Shown: piece after piece, positions 7,699-15,537 of the stretch
Layout: each line of letters starts with the position of its first letter
Numbering within the stretch: the first letter of the stretch is position 1
Assembly: GCF_901212495.1 (NCBI RefSeq)
Contig: NZ_CAAKNY010000081.1
Location: 1 to 25,946, forward strand
Direction: 5' to 3'
Origin: Collinsella aerofaciens
Lineage (GTDB): Bacteria; Actinomycetota; Coriobacteriia; Coriobacteriales; Coriobacteriaceae
Length of the DNA stretch: 25,946 bases
Position numbers and translations under genes: made by a program
The notes under the pieces: generated by a model
Seen by the model: the letters and a program-made list of their open reading frames with translations, nothing else
Databases searched by the model: none
Told to the model about the DNA's origin: nothing

Positions 7699-8790
7699 CT
7701 AGCGTTTCTTGCCGCGGAGGAAGAAGCCGTGGAGCGATGGCTTGAGGCCGCGGTTGGCGCGGCGCTCCTCAACGCGCTCGTGGATTGATGCGACGCGCTC
7801 GATAACCTCATCGGGAATCGGCACGTCAGGATTCATGTTTTCGACCTGACTGACCTCGGCGGCGGCGACCTGGTCGATAATGGGCACATCGTCGTGCGAG
7901 ATGACGGGCGTGGCGTCTTCCTTCATTTTGCGGTAGCGCTGCATCATGTCGGTCTGCAGCTGCTGGGCCGAAGGCGGTGTCCAGATGATGGCGTTGGCAC
8001 CGGCGGCGATGGTCTCGCGGATGCTCTCGGGTGTTTTGCCGCCCGGTGCGATGAGCGGCAGGTTGGGATAGTGCTCGCGCAGTTCACGTAGAACCTGCGG
8101 CGTGTTCTTGCCGGCCGCGATGTTGAGGACCTTGGCTCCGGCGCGCACCTTGGCATGCGCATCATCGTCGCAACGTACGACTGTGGCGATGACGGGGATG
8201 TCGGTGATGTTGGTGATGTGCTCGACCATCTCGGCGGTGGCGGGGGAGTTGACCACGCAGCCCGCCGCGCCCTGCATCTCGGAGACAGCTGCCATCTGTA
8301 CGGAGCGCTTGCCGGTGGTGGTCCCGCCGCCCACGCCGACAAAGACTGGGCACTCGGCAACGGTCAGCAGTGCCTGCGTAATGGCCGGCTGCGGCGTGAA
8401 GGGGTAAACGGCAAAGACGGCATCTGCGTTGGAGTTGCGGATGACCGCGACGTCGGTGGTGTAGATAAGCGACTTGATGCGACGACCGAAGAGCGTAAAG
8501 CCGCTGGCCTCCTCGATCTCGTCGGGCATGCGGAGGGCCGCCTTGCGCAGGCGTCCATCGATGGGTAGCGGCTCCATGGGGAGCAGTCCGTTGGGGGTCA
8601 CGGCTACCTGGGGCTCGGTGAACTCGTCTGCGAGCTCGACCTCGGAAAAATCGACCGAGGCGACGATGTCCTCGTGAACCTCGGCGGGAACATCGATAGG
8701 GGCTTGGTCGCTAGTCGCGGCGGGCGTGTCGAAGGAGCTGGTACCGACGAAGGCGTCGACGCGCTCGTTTAGGTCGTTGAGGGTATCCAT
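7699..8790 (-). CDS. TIM-barrel protein of unknown substrate, with variable N-terminal extension
   Basis: 363 residues. The first 75 or so are acidic and low in conserved features. The core (about 80-290) reads as a beta/alpha barrel: alternating strands such as DVAVIRNSNADAVFAVYPF, CPVFVGVGGGTTTGKR, GCVVNSP, IPVIATVVR, AKVLNIAAG and LPLIAPGGKTPESIRETIAAGANAIIWTPPS. GGxTxxSI followed by an alpha helix, and the late GANAIIWTPP strand, resemble phosphate-binding ends of barrels such as the NanE or KDPG-aldolase groups. Relatives are often listed simply as hydrolases, which is not supported by any visible catalytic motif. A basic C-terminal tail (FFLRGKKR) follows a helical segment. The ATG at 8790 has a poor ribosome-binding site, so the exact start is uncertain. 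It is divergent from the small gene at 8982. Confidence 0.7.
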   Translation of the reverse strand: MDTLNDLNERVDAFVGTSSFDTPAATSDQAPIDVPAEVHEDIVASVDFSEVELADEFTEPQVAVTPNGLLPMEPLPIDGRLRKAALRMPDEIEEASGFTLFGRRIKSLIYTTDVAVIRNSNADAVFAVYPFTPQPAITQALLTVAECPVFVGVGGGTTTGKRSVQMAAVSEMQGAAGCVVNSPATAEMVEHITNITDIPVIATVVRCDDDAHAKVRAGAKVLNIAAGKNTPQVLRELREHYPNLPLIAPGGKTPESIRETIAAGANAIIWTPPSAQQLQTDMMQRYRKMKEDATPVISHDDVPIIDQVAAAEVSQVENMNPDVPIPDEVIERVASIHERVEERRANRGLKPSLHGFFLRGKKR

Positions 8791-8981
8791 GGGGGCTCGA
8801 TTCTTTGCGATGGTGGCCGGAGGGGTGTCGGCAGCGTTGTGCTGACTAAATCGTTTGACGAGTTGATTTTTCCCCGCCGCGCCATCCGTTAGACCGAAGG
8901 GCCGGCGAACGTGAAGGAGCTGTGGTGGCGGGTATTGAGGTGCTATCTTGAATGTCCCGTTTAAAAGAGAGGTGACGCGGT

Positions 8982-9152
8982 ATGGAATTCACAGCAATGT
9001 TGGGCTCGATTGGCCTGTGTGTGGGCGCAATCGTTGCCGCCGCGGTCATCTACTTGGTGGTCACGGCCATTAAGGGCAAAAGAGCCGAGCGCAAGGAACG
9101 CGAGGCACTTAAGCAGCACCGTGACCAGCAGGACAAGTGCGTACGGCGATAG
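8982..9152 (+). CDS. Small single-pass membrane protein, 56 residues
   Basis: ATG at 8982 to TAG at 9150, preceded by AGAGAGGTG (8965-8973), a good ribosome-binding site. The product has one strong hydrophobic segment (residues about 7-30, GSIGLCVGAIVAAAVIYLVV) followed by a highly charged cytosolic tail (KGKRAERKEREALKQHRDQQDK). That form fits a positive-inside signal-anchor miniprotein. The reading frame, ribosome-binding site and composition together argue that it is real. Function is unknown. It is divergent from the TIM-barrel gene and convergent with the rRNA methyltransferase gene, with only 24 nt between stops. The 190 bases upstream hold no confident promoter. Confidence 0.65.
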   Translation: MEFTAMLGSIGLCVGAIVAAAVIYLVVTAIKGKRAERKEREALKQHRDQQDKCVRR

Positions 9153-9176
9153 CTTGTTGAGTTTTGAATCCGTGCG

Positions 9177-10280
9177 CTAGCTGCGTTTTCGGATCAGGGC
9201 GATATAGAAGCCCTCAACGTCGCGACTGGGCGGAATGGTCAGCGTACCGGGCATGCCGTTGGCGACGGACGAGACATGGCCGGCGGCGATGGCCTCGGTG
9301 AGGGCGTTGCTCTCGACGCGCGGCTCTTCGCCAGCTTCCTGAGCACGGCGCGTTTCGCTTTCGCTCGGCGTGCCATCGAGGGGGATAAGCTCGCAGTCCA
9401 TGTGCTTGTCGAGGGCCTCTTGCAGGGCGTCCTCGTTTTCCTGCGGCAAGATCGAACACGTCGAATAGACGAGCGTGCCGCCCGGTTTGAGGGCTCCCAT
9501 GGCGCGGTCTAGAAGCGCGCGCTGCGAGCGGGCGCACTTGCCGAGCAACTGCTCGGTGAGGCCGCGCAGACTCTTCTCGTTGCCGCTGATGACGGTGCCC
9601 GTGCCGGTGCAGGGAGCGTCGAGCAGGATACGGTCAAAGCGGAAGAACTCGTCGAGCTCGCGTGCGTCGATGCGCATGACGGGCACGTTTTTTGCGCCTT
9701 GGCGGTGGAGGTTGGCTTCGAGCTTTTCGGCGCGGGGAATGCTCATCTCGCAGGCCGTGAGGTGTGCCTGGCCCTGGGTGAGGGCGGCGATCTGCGTCGT
9801 CTTGCCACCGGGGGCCGCGCACATGTCCAGGATGTCCTCGCCTGCCTGGGCGCCCAGGACCAACGGCGGCATCATGGATGACAGGCTCTGCAGATAGATC
9901 TTGCCGTCGTGGTAGATGTCGAGGTCCCACAGGTCGGAAACCTGGGCCTCGGGCAGGATGAAGGCGTCCGGATACCAGGTAACGGTTTGGTGCGCGATGC
10001 CGGCCTCGTCGAGTGCGGCGGCGATGTCCTCGGCGGTCGCCTTGAGCGTGTTGGCGCGCAGCGTGACCGGGCGCATGGCTGCGGCGCCAAAGCCTTCGAT
10101 CATGAGCTCGGCATCGGTAGGGGCATAGGCGCCGGCGACCGTGTCGACCATAAAGCGCGGCAGGTCGGCGGCGGAGTGTTGGGCGGCAAGCTGGTCGGAA
10201 AGCTCGGTAGCAGCAAACTGCCTGAGCTTGAGCTCGGCCTTGACCTGCTTTTTCTGCTTACGACGACGCGGCTTGGACAT
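9177..10280 (-). CDS. RsmB/RsmF (NSUN)-family 23S/16S rRNA m5C methyltransferase
   Basis: 367 residues. It transfers a methyl group from S-adenosylmethionine to C5 of a cytosine in rRNA. The Rossmann-fold signatures are clear: DMCAAPGGKT (residues 152-161) binds SAM, DAPCTGTG (221-228) carries the motif IV cysteine C224, and YSTCSILPQENE (272-283) the catalytic motif VI cysteine C275. The N-terminal third is the usual RsmF-like RNA-recruiting domain (PVTLRANTLKATAEDIAAAL). A very basic N-terminus (MSKPRRRKQKKQVK) may contact RNA. GGAAGGAAAG precedes the ATG at 10280. No NusB-like domain precedes the catalytic domain, so it is closer to RsmF than to full-length RsmB; the exact target cytosine cannot be told. 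It lies downstream of the MetG-like gene on the same strand, separated by a large palindrome. Confidence 0.9.
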   Translation of the reverse strand: MSKPRRRKQKKQVKAELKLRQFAATELSDQLAAQHSAADLPRFMVDTVAGAYAPTDAELMIEGFGAAAMRPVTLRANTLKATAEDIAAALDEAGIAHQTVTWYPDAFILPEAQVSDLWDLDIYHDGKIYLQSLSSMMPPLVLGAQAGEDILDMCAAPGGKTTQIAALTQGQAHLTACEMSIPRAEKLEANLHRQGAKNVPVMRIDARELDEFFRFDRILLDAPCTGTGTVISGNEKSLRGLTEQLLGKCARSQRALLDRAMGALKPGGTLVYSTCSILPQENEDALQEALDKHMDCELIPLDGTPSESETRRAQEAGEEPRVESNALTEAIAAGHVSSVANGMPGTLTIPPSRDVEGFYIALIRKRS

Positions 10281-10299
10281 CCGTCTTTCCTTCCACCTA

Positions 10300-10412
10300 A
10301 ATGATTATTCTGGGACGGGGATTAAAAAATCAATCCATGACCCCCCGTCACAAAAAGACTGTACTGTGGCGCCCGGGAATGATTTTTTAATCCCCGTCCC
10401 AGAATAATCATT
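10300..10412. repeat. Large perfect palindrome, GGGACGGGGATTAAA type (REP-like)
   Basis: Arms of 33 nt at 10300-10332 and 10380-10412 are exact reverse complements around a 47-nt loop. Each arm contains CTGGGACGGGGATTAAA. It fills the gap between two minus-strand genes. The same core recurs in the palindrome at 13296-13379. No transposase is encoded inside; the layout matches bacterial REP/BIME elements that are mobilised in trans by Y1 (IS200-like/RAYT) transposases. Confidence 0.85.
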
Positions 10413-10432
10413 CCCGGGCGCGTTGCGATTGC

Positions 10433-12583
10433 CTAGTACTGGCTCTCGTGCTTGCTAAAGAAGTCGAAGCGCGGGGGCAGCGGCTTCACGCGGTGCTCGC
10501 CGGGCTTCTCGCCTAGGCTCTCCATAAACTCGTCCGTGGAGGCAAAGATGTTATCCCAGCTAAAGAAGGCGACCGGATCGACATCGAAGTACTCGCAGAT
10601 GAGCTCGCAGCCGGCCGGGACGATACCGTGCATGAGCACGGTTGCCATGCGCAGCTCGGTAAAGGCGTCGACGAGGGCCTGCGTCATGGCAGTGTTGGCT
10701 GGCTCGCCCTCGAGCTTGTTGGCGGCCTTGGAGGCATCACTCCAGCGCTTGTTGGCGGCACGCAGGTAGTCGTCGCACACGGCGAGCGCGCGGTGCGTCT
10801 CGAACTTGTACATGGCCTGCTCAAAGGCGAGAGCTGCCTGCTCGGCGGCTTCGACCACGGTGGCGGAGGCGGCGCCGGCGGGGATGCAGCCGTTGCGGTA
10901 GGGGCTCTCGTCGCCCTCCTTGATGGCGACGCCGTAGAAGCAGCTGCGGGCCAGGCGGTTGAAGACGCCGGTCAAAAGGGCGCTCTCCTTAAGGGCCGGA
11001 TCGATGACGCGCTTGTCGTCGCAGGCACGCACCTCGTTGCCGTCCTTGTCCTTGCCGGTCACGCGCGTGTCGTATGCCTTGGGACTAAAGCTAACCGGCT
11101 TCTCGGACAGGCCGAGCGACAGCCAATGCGCACGCATCTGCTCGCAGGTGTAGTGGTTGAGCAGGTCGTCTGCCGGCGGGGGAGGCGTTTGCGAGGACGA
11201 GCTGGCCTTTTTGCCCATGTAAAGCAGGTGATAGCAGGCGCTGACAGTGCTCTGCGTAAGGTCCCAACCCAGGGCCTCCCACATGGCGGTCTGCGCGATG
11301 CAGTAGAAGTAGATGTTGTCCTGGCCGATGAACTGGTAGATCTGTGCGTCGTCCGAGCACCACCAGTCGCGCCAGTCGAGCGAGCTGTGCTGGTAGGTGG
11401 GTGCGGGGACCTGCGTGGAATCGGCGGCGGGCTCGCCCATGAGGGTGGCATCCTGGGCGGCGACACCCTCGGTCACGCCGGCGGCCTTGGCATCGCGTGC
11501 GAGTACGGTGCGGGTGTAGCTGATGGGCGCCCACAGGCTCTCGGGCCAGCACCAGCAGGTGACGTTGTTCACGCCGTCGACCTGGGGCACCGGAACGCCC
11601 CAGTCGATGTTGCCAGTGATACGGAAGGGCACGAGCGCCTTGCCGCTGCGGAAGCGCACGCCGCCGTTGGCGAGCACCGTGTGGGCGTCGTCGCGTTCCT
11701 TCCAGCTGGGGAAGGCGACGGTAAAGCTGTTCTTGTTGCCCTCGGGCTCCAGCACGGTGTGCTCGGGAAGCTGATCCTCGACGGCATCGAAGGCCTCACG
11801 GAACTTGTTCTGGATGTAGAGCTGAGCCGGCAGCAGCCACTCCTCCATGGTCTTGGAAACCACGGAGCGAACCTGCGGGTTCTGGGCGAGCCTGGCGGTA
11901 TAGGTCTTCATAAAGTCGAGGTAGGCCGGCAGGTCAAAGTAGAGATTGTCGACCGGGCGCAGCTCGGGCACCTCGCCGGTGAGCTGGCTCTTGGGTGCGA
12001 TAAGCTCCTCGGGCTCAAACTGGTGACCCAGGTCGCACTCGTCGGCGTACGCCTTCTCGGACTTGCAACCTTGGATGGGGCAGCGGCCGATGACCTGGCG
12101 GCCGTTGAGGAACGTGCCGGCCTTGGCGTCGTAGAACTGCAGCGTGGAGCGCTTGGAGATGGTGCCCTGCTCGTGTAAGCGCTCGATAATCTCGGCGGTA
12201 ACCTCGTTGTGAATCTGGGCCGCCGGCTCAAGGCCCGAGCCGCCGTAGATGTCGCAGCTGATGTTGAAGTTGTTGAGGGTCGCGGCCTGGCGGGAGTGAT
12301 TGGACTCGACATATTCGCCGATGGACTTGTCGTAGCCTTCGTTCTCCTTGAGCTTGCGGTAGCTCTCCATGATGGGCGAGCCGTAGCAGTCGGTGCCCGA
12401 GGTGAAGATGACATTCTCGCGGCCCAGACGGTCGCGCAGGAAGCGGGCGAAGAAGTCGGCCGGGACAAAGACGCCACCAACGTGGCCAAAATGAAGGCCC
12501 TTGTTGCCGTAGGGCTCGCCGGCGGTAACGATGGCGCGGCGCGGCCAGCTGGGACGGTCGTTCATGGAGTATTTGGATGCCAT
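10433..12583 (-). CDS. MetG-like class I tRNA ligase (divergent methionyl-tRNA synthetase)
   Basis: 716 residues from the ATG at 12583, which has GAAGGAG 5 nt upstream; the longer frame to 12688 lacks such a site. Class I synthetase features are present: HFGHVGG (residues 31-37, HIGH motif), SGTDCYGSPI (62-71, where canonical MetRS has GTDEHG), a Cys/His cluster resembling the MetRS zinc knuckle (CPIQGC about 168, CDLGH about 183), DWGVPVP, and FIGQDNIYFY. The KMSKS loop is degenerate (GKKASSSSQ, about 457-465). The C-terminal third is helical and anticodon-binding-domain-like. The closest family is MetRS, and many annotations would call it metG. The altered motifs leave open whether it is the housekeeping enzyme or a specialised paralog. 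It is divergent from the DUF3267 gene. Confidence 0.8.
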   Translation of the reverse strand: MASKYSMNDRPSWPRRAIVTAGEPYGNKGLHFGHVGGVFVPADFFARFLRDRLGRENVIFTSGTDCYGSPIMESYRKLKENEGYDKSIGEYVESNHSRQAATLNNFNISCDIYGGSGLEPAAQIHNEVTAEIIERLHEQGTISKRSTLQFYDAKAGTFLNGRQVIGRCPIQGCKSEKAYADECDLGHQFEPEELIAPKSQLTGEVPELRPVDNLYFDLPAYLDFMKTYTARLAQNPQVRSVVSKTMEEWLLPAQLYIQNKFREAFDAVEDQLPEHTVLEPEGNKNSFTVAFPSWKERDDAHTVLANGGVRFRSGKALVPFRITGNIDWGVPVPQVDGVNNVTCWCWPESLWAPISYTRTVLARDAKAAGVTEGVAAQDATLMGEPAADSTQVPAPTYQHSSLDWRDWWCSDDAQIYQFIGQDNIYFYCIAQTAMWEALGWDLTQSTVSACYHLLYMGKKASSSSQTPPPPADDLLNHYTCEQMRAHWLSLGLSEKPVSFSPKAYDTRVTGKDKDGNEVRACDDKRVIDPALKESALLTGVFNRLARSCFYGVAIKEGDESPYRNGCIPAGAASATVVEAAEQAALAFEQAMYKFETHRALAVCDDYLRAANKRWSDASKAANKLEGEPANTAMTQALVDAFTELRMATVLMHGIVPAGCELICEYFDVDPVAFFSWDNIFASTDEFMESLGEKPGEHRVKPLPPRFDFFSKHESQY

Positions 12584-12715
12584 GGGACTCCTTCGCATAT
12601 GGTGAGGGCGCGGCCGGGCGCGGGGCTCGGCGGCGCGGTGGTCAATTCGTGCATATCGTTCGACATTATCGCACATGCGGGCGGGCACGTGGCAGGGGCG
12701 CTATCCTAAGGTGCT

Positions 12716-13285
12716 ATGAATGAGATTTACAACATACATGCGTTTGAAGATGAGGATTTCCTGCACGCTTGCTTCGTGTGGGGGATGGTCGTAGTCGGTG
12801 TGTTTGCCGTGTGCCTGGTGCCGGTGTTTATGCTGCTGGGCGGGCACGTTGACCTGGATGCTGCCGATGCGGGCGGCTGGACGGCGGTCGTGGGCTGGAT
12901 AGTCGGCTTGGCGGCCGTTTCTGCTGCGTCGTTTGGTGTCCATGAGCTGGTGCATGGCGTGTTCTTTAAGCTGCTGGCGCCTGCGGGCGCGCGGGTGACC
13001 TTTGGGGCGAATCGCGAGACGGCGATGATCTATGCCTGCGCCGAGGGCGTTGTGTATTCGCGCCGGCGGTACGTGGCGGTTTGCCTGGCGCCGACGGTTG
13101 TTGTGACGACAGCATTTGCCTTGGGCTTTGCGTTTTCGGGCTATCCGCTGCTGTGTTACCTGGCGGCAGGCTTGCATCTTTCGGGGTGCGTGGGCGACTG
13201 GTACTACGTGCGGACCATCCTGCGCGACCGCCGTATCGTTGCCTGCGAGGACACGTCCTTTGGCGTGCGCTTTTTCGCAAGGTAG
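12716..13285 (+). CDS. DUF3267 putative zinc metalloprotease, membrane protein
   Basis: 189 residues. Hydrophobic segments at about residues 19-42 and 56-75, and two more after residue 110 (AVCLAPTVVVTTAFALGF, CYLAAGLHLSGCVGDWYY), indicate a polytopic membrane protein. HELVHG (76-81) is an HExxH zinc-site motif at a helix end, the hallmark of DUF3267. A late GDWYYVR segment could supply an additional ligand Asp. Known relatives are site-2-protease-like in layout, but a substrate has not been defined here. A TAAGGTG ribosome-binding site precedes the ATG at 12716. The gene is divergent from the MetG-like gene (132-nt gap) and is followed after 10 nt by a palindromic repeat and then queH. Confidence 0.85.
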   Translation: MNEIYNIHAFEDEDFLHACFVWGMVVVGVFAVCLVPVFMLLGGHVDLDAADAGGWTAVVGWIVGLAAVSAASFGVHELVHGVFFKLLAPAGARVTFGANRETAMIYACAEGVVYSRRRYVAVCLAPTVVVTTAFALGFAFSGYPLLCYLAAGLHLSGCVGDWYYVRTILRDRRIVACEDTSFGVRFFAR

Positions 13286-13295
13286 TCTATTTGGG

Positions 13296-13379
13296 ATGAT
13301 TTTTCTGGGACGGGGATTAAATAATCATTAGGTACGCAATGATTATTTAATCATTTAATCCCCGTCCCAGAAAAATCAT
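13296..13379. repeat. Second GGGACGGGGATTAAA-type palindrome, nested
   Basis: Outer arms of 27 nt (13296-13322 and 13353-13379) are exact reverse complements. The 30-nt interior again contains a hairpin, AATCATT (13323-13329) with AATGATT (13338-13344), and part of the left arm can also pair with GATTATTTAATC, so two folds compete. The core matches the palindrome at 10300-10412. It ends 13 nt before queH's first possible ATG and could influence queH expression. Confidence 0.85.
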
Positions 13380-13398
13380 TGCGGGGGAGGAGATGTCC

Positions 13399-13974
13399 AT
13401 GAGGTCGTTGCTGCTGCATGCGTGCTGTGCACCATGCTCGCTTGAGCCGGTTCGCCTGCTGCGCGAGGAGGGGTTTGAGCCCACGATTTGCTGGACCAAC
13501 CCCAATATTCAGCCGCGCGATGAATGGCAGCGCCGCCTGGACGAGCTGCGCCGGTGGTGTACCGACGGCGGCATCGGGCTCATTGAGGCAGGCGAGGACC
13601 GCGAGCGCTGGGAGGCCGGTGTGGCCCCGTTGGGCGCCGATCGACCCCGTCGCTGTCGTGCGTGCTATGCCCTGCGTCTGGCCGAGGCATGCCGCGTGGC
13701 CCAGGAGCACGGGTTTGAATATGTGGGCACGACGCTCGCCGTCTCGCCGTATCAGTTGTTCGAAATCTGCAATGATGTGTTGGAGCGTCTGGCTGCCGCC
13801 CGCGGTCTCACTCCGGTGATTCGCGATTTTCGCCCGTATTATCCCGAGGCCACGCGTCGTTCGCGCGAGCTGGGCATGTATCGGCAGAATTACTGCGGCT
13901 GCCGATTCTCGGCCGTCGAGGCGGCCATGGACCGCGCCCGCATCCGCGACGAGCGCAAAGCGTCCAAAAAGTAG
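13399..13974 (+). CDS. queH: Epoxyqueuosine reductase QueH
   Basis: 191 residues, a full-length QueH (DUF208 family). It reduces epoxyqueuosine to queuosine in tRNA anticodons, the last step of the pathway, and is the non-homologous replacement of the cobalamin-dependent QueG. Diagnostic cysteines are present: HACCAPCS at residues 7-14, CRACYALRL in the centre, and YRQNYCGC near the C-terminus; these bind an iron-sulfur cluster and an additional metal. GGAGGAG at 13386-13392 favours the ATG at 13399 (6-nt spacing) over the ATG at 13393. queA follows 64 nt downstream on the same strand with its own ribosome-binding site, so the two form a likely functional pair. Confidence 0.93.
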   Translation: MRSLLLHACCAPCSLEPVRLLREEGFEPTICWTNPNIQPRDEWQRRLDELRRWCTDGGIGLIEAGEDRERWEAGVAPLGADRPRRCRACYALRLAEACRVAQEHGFEYVGTTLAVSPYQLFEICNDVLERLAAARGLTPVIRDFRPYYPEATRRSRELGMYRQNYCGCRFSAVEAAMDRARIRDERKASKK

Positions 13975-14038
13975 TTCTTTTGAGCTGGCAGCCTGCTAGG
14001 ATGTAGAGCGGACTTTACCTATATAAGGAGAATCTGAC

Positions 14039-15256
14039 GTGTCTATGCGTACCGATGATTTTGATTACAACCTGCCCGAAGAGCTCATCGCCCAAGCGCC
14101 CGTCGAGCCGCGCGACTCCTGTCGTCTGCTGGTGGTTGACCGCAAGGGTTCCGAGGCGGGGGCACCGCTGGAGCACGGCGGCACCGTCGAGCACCGCATC
14201 TTCCGCGACGTCATCGACTACATCGAGCCGGGCGACGTGCTCGTCATCAACCAGACGCGCGTGATGCCGGCCCGCCTGATCGGCCGCAAGGCAGGCTCGG
14301 GCGGCGTGGTCGAGACGCTGCTGCTCAAGCGCCGCGAGGACGTGGATCCGCTGGGCCACGTTTGGGAGTGTCTGGTCAAGCCGGGGAAGCGTTTGAAGCC
14401 CGGCGTTCAGATCGAGTATCGTGCCGGTGGCGCCCATGCGCCCGAGGGGGCTCCCGTGGTGCTGACGGCCGAGATCGTCGACTTTGTCACCGACAGTCGC
14501 GGCGGCCGTCTGGTGCGCTTTGAGCCGGCCGGTTGCAATGCCACTGGCGAGCCGCGCACGCTTGATGAGGCTATTCATGCCGCCGGCCATGTGCCACTAC
14601 CGCCCTACATTACCGACTACGAGGGCGACCCCGAGAAGTACCAGACCGTGTACGCCATGAAGGAGGAGCATTCGGCCGCTGCTCCCACGGCGGGCCTGCA
14701 CTTCACACCCGAGCTCATGGCGGCTATCGAGGCCAAGGGTGCGAAGTTTGCCGCTGTCGAACTCGAGGTCGGCATCGATACCTTCCGGCTGGTGGAGGAG
14801 GACGACCCCACGCAGCACGTCATGCACACCGAGTGCTACCACGTGTCGCAGGAGGTTGTCGACGCCGTGCATAAGGCGAAGGCCGAAGGGCATCGCGTGA
14901 TCGCCGTCGGCACCACCGCAGTGCGCTCGCTCGAGAGCGCGTTTGACGCGGACGCGCCGGTGTCCGATCCGGCCGTGACGGCGCGCTATTTTGAGGGCCG
15001 TGAGGACGGCGCCGACACGCTCGGCCGCGGTGACATCGTGGTGCGCGAGAACGCGACGACGCAGCTCTACCTCATGCCCGGCTCGACCTATCACGTGGTC
15101 GACGCGCTGATTACGAACTTCCACGTGCCGCGCTCCACGCTCATGATGCTCGTGAGCGCGCTTGCCACCCGCGATCAGATCATGGATGCCTACGCCGCCG
15201 CCATCGAGGAGCGCTACCGCTTCTTCAGCTTTGGCGACGCAATGCTTATTTTGTAG
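14039..15256 (+). CDS. queA: S-adenosylmethionine:tRNA ribosyltransferase-isomerase QueA
   Basis: 405 residues, somewhat longer than the usual 340-360. The enzyme transfers and isomerises the ribosyl group of SAM onto preQ1 in tRNA to give epoxyqueuosine, the substrate of QueH. Family signatures are FDYNLPEELIAQAPVEPRDSCRLLVV at the start, VINQTRVMPARLIGRK, PLPPYI, SAAAPTAGLHFTPEL, VELEVGIDTFRLV, HTECYHVS, GTTAVRSLES, and LITNFHVPRSTLMMLVSA near the C-terminus. Extra length lies in surface loops. The start is the GTG at 14039, with AAGGAG 8 nt upstream; the ATG at 14045 is too far from it. The hairpin of a repeat element begins at the last base of the stop codon. Confidence 0.95.
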   Translation: MSMRTDDFDYNLPEELIAQAPVEPRDSCRLLVVDRKGSEAGAPLEHGGTVEHRIFRDVIDYIEPGDVLVINQTRVMPARLIGRKAGSGGVVETLLLKRREDVDPLGHVWECLVKPGKRLKPGVQIEYRAGGAHAPEGAPVVLTAEIVDFVTDSRGGRLVRFEPAGCNATGEPRTLDEAIHAAGHVPLPPYITDYEGDPEKYQTVYAMKEEHSAAAPTAGLHFTPELMAAIEAKGAKFAAVELEVGIDTFRLVEEDDPTQHVMHTECYHVSQEVVDAVHKAKAEGHRVIAVGTTAVRSLESAFDADAPVSDPAVTARYFEGREDGADTLGRGDIVVRENATTQLYLMPGSTYHVVDALITNFHVPRSTLMMLVSALATRDQIMDAYAAAIEERYRFFSFGDAMLIL

Positions 15257-15393
15257 TTACGCGGTTCTACGAACCGCGTAACGGCTCGACGCTGCAAACC
15301 CGCCAGAGCGGCAATCTGACGTTCAATCGTCGGGCATGACCAGAAGGTCAATGCCCTCCTCTTTCACGTCACCTTGCTCGCTCTGGCGGGTTT
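15256..15393 (+). repeat. Structured intergenic element A, copy 1 (after queA)
   Basis: Hairpin I is GTTACGCGGTTC / GAACCGCGTAAC (15256-15282, 12 bp, 3-nt loop). It is followed by a long branched stem: P1 15296-15310 with 15379-15393 (15 bp, AAACCCGCCAGAGCG), P2 TGACGT 15317-15322 with ACGTCA 15366-15371, and P3 GGGCATGACC 15332-15341 with GGTCAATGCCC 15346-15356 around an AGAA loop. TTTTCGCTG overlaps and follows P1. Copies 2 and 3 share the layout with compensated changes. It may act as a terminator or 3'-UTR structure. Confidence 0.9.
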
Positions 15394-15442
15394 TCGCTGT
15401 CGTTGCCAAAACACCGGCGTTGCCGTGGTTGTCGGGTAGTCG

Positions 15443-15489
15443 TTGGGGACGTTCCTTTTGTGTCGGCACTTGGGGACAGTCCTTATGTC
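15443..15489 (+). repeat. REP-like GGGGAC units, tandem (copy 1)
   Basis: TTGGGGACGTTCC at 15443-15455 and TTGGGGACAGTCC at 15470-15482 are two similar half-units in direct orientation, 27 nt apart. The first matches the arm of the palindromes at 18701 and 25198. It lies 50 nt after element A copy 1, as in the other two loci. Confidence 0.65.
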
Positions 15490-15537
15490 AAGAGATTGGT
15501 GCAAGAGGGATAGGTTGCCTTGCGTCGATCTAAATAG

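Noticed and set aside
10628..12178. 516-residue plus-strand frame opposite the MetG-like gene
   Set aside because: It lies entirely antisense to a gene with recognisable motifs. Its product is low-complexity Gly/Val/Ala-rich, as expected from a GC-rich complementary frame, and no ribosome-binding site is seen.
10300..13379. The two GGGACGGGGATTAAA palindromes as the ends of one composite transposon
   Set aside because: They flank the MetG-like and DUF3267 genes, but each is a complete palindrome by itself, both sites lie between ordinary genes, and no transposase lies between them.
13286..13398. preQ1 riboswitch upstream of queH
   Set aside because: The sequence is fully explained by a REP-like palindrome. 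No preQ1 aptamer pattern (small stem-loop followed by an A-rich tail pairing with the loop) is seen.
15256..15393. Element A as an integron attC site
   Set aside because: Conserved secondary structure with variable sequence recalls attC, but there is no GTTRRRY core in the right place, no cassette-type gene array and no integrase. Copies follow ordinary housekeeping genes.
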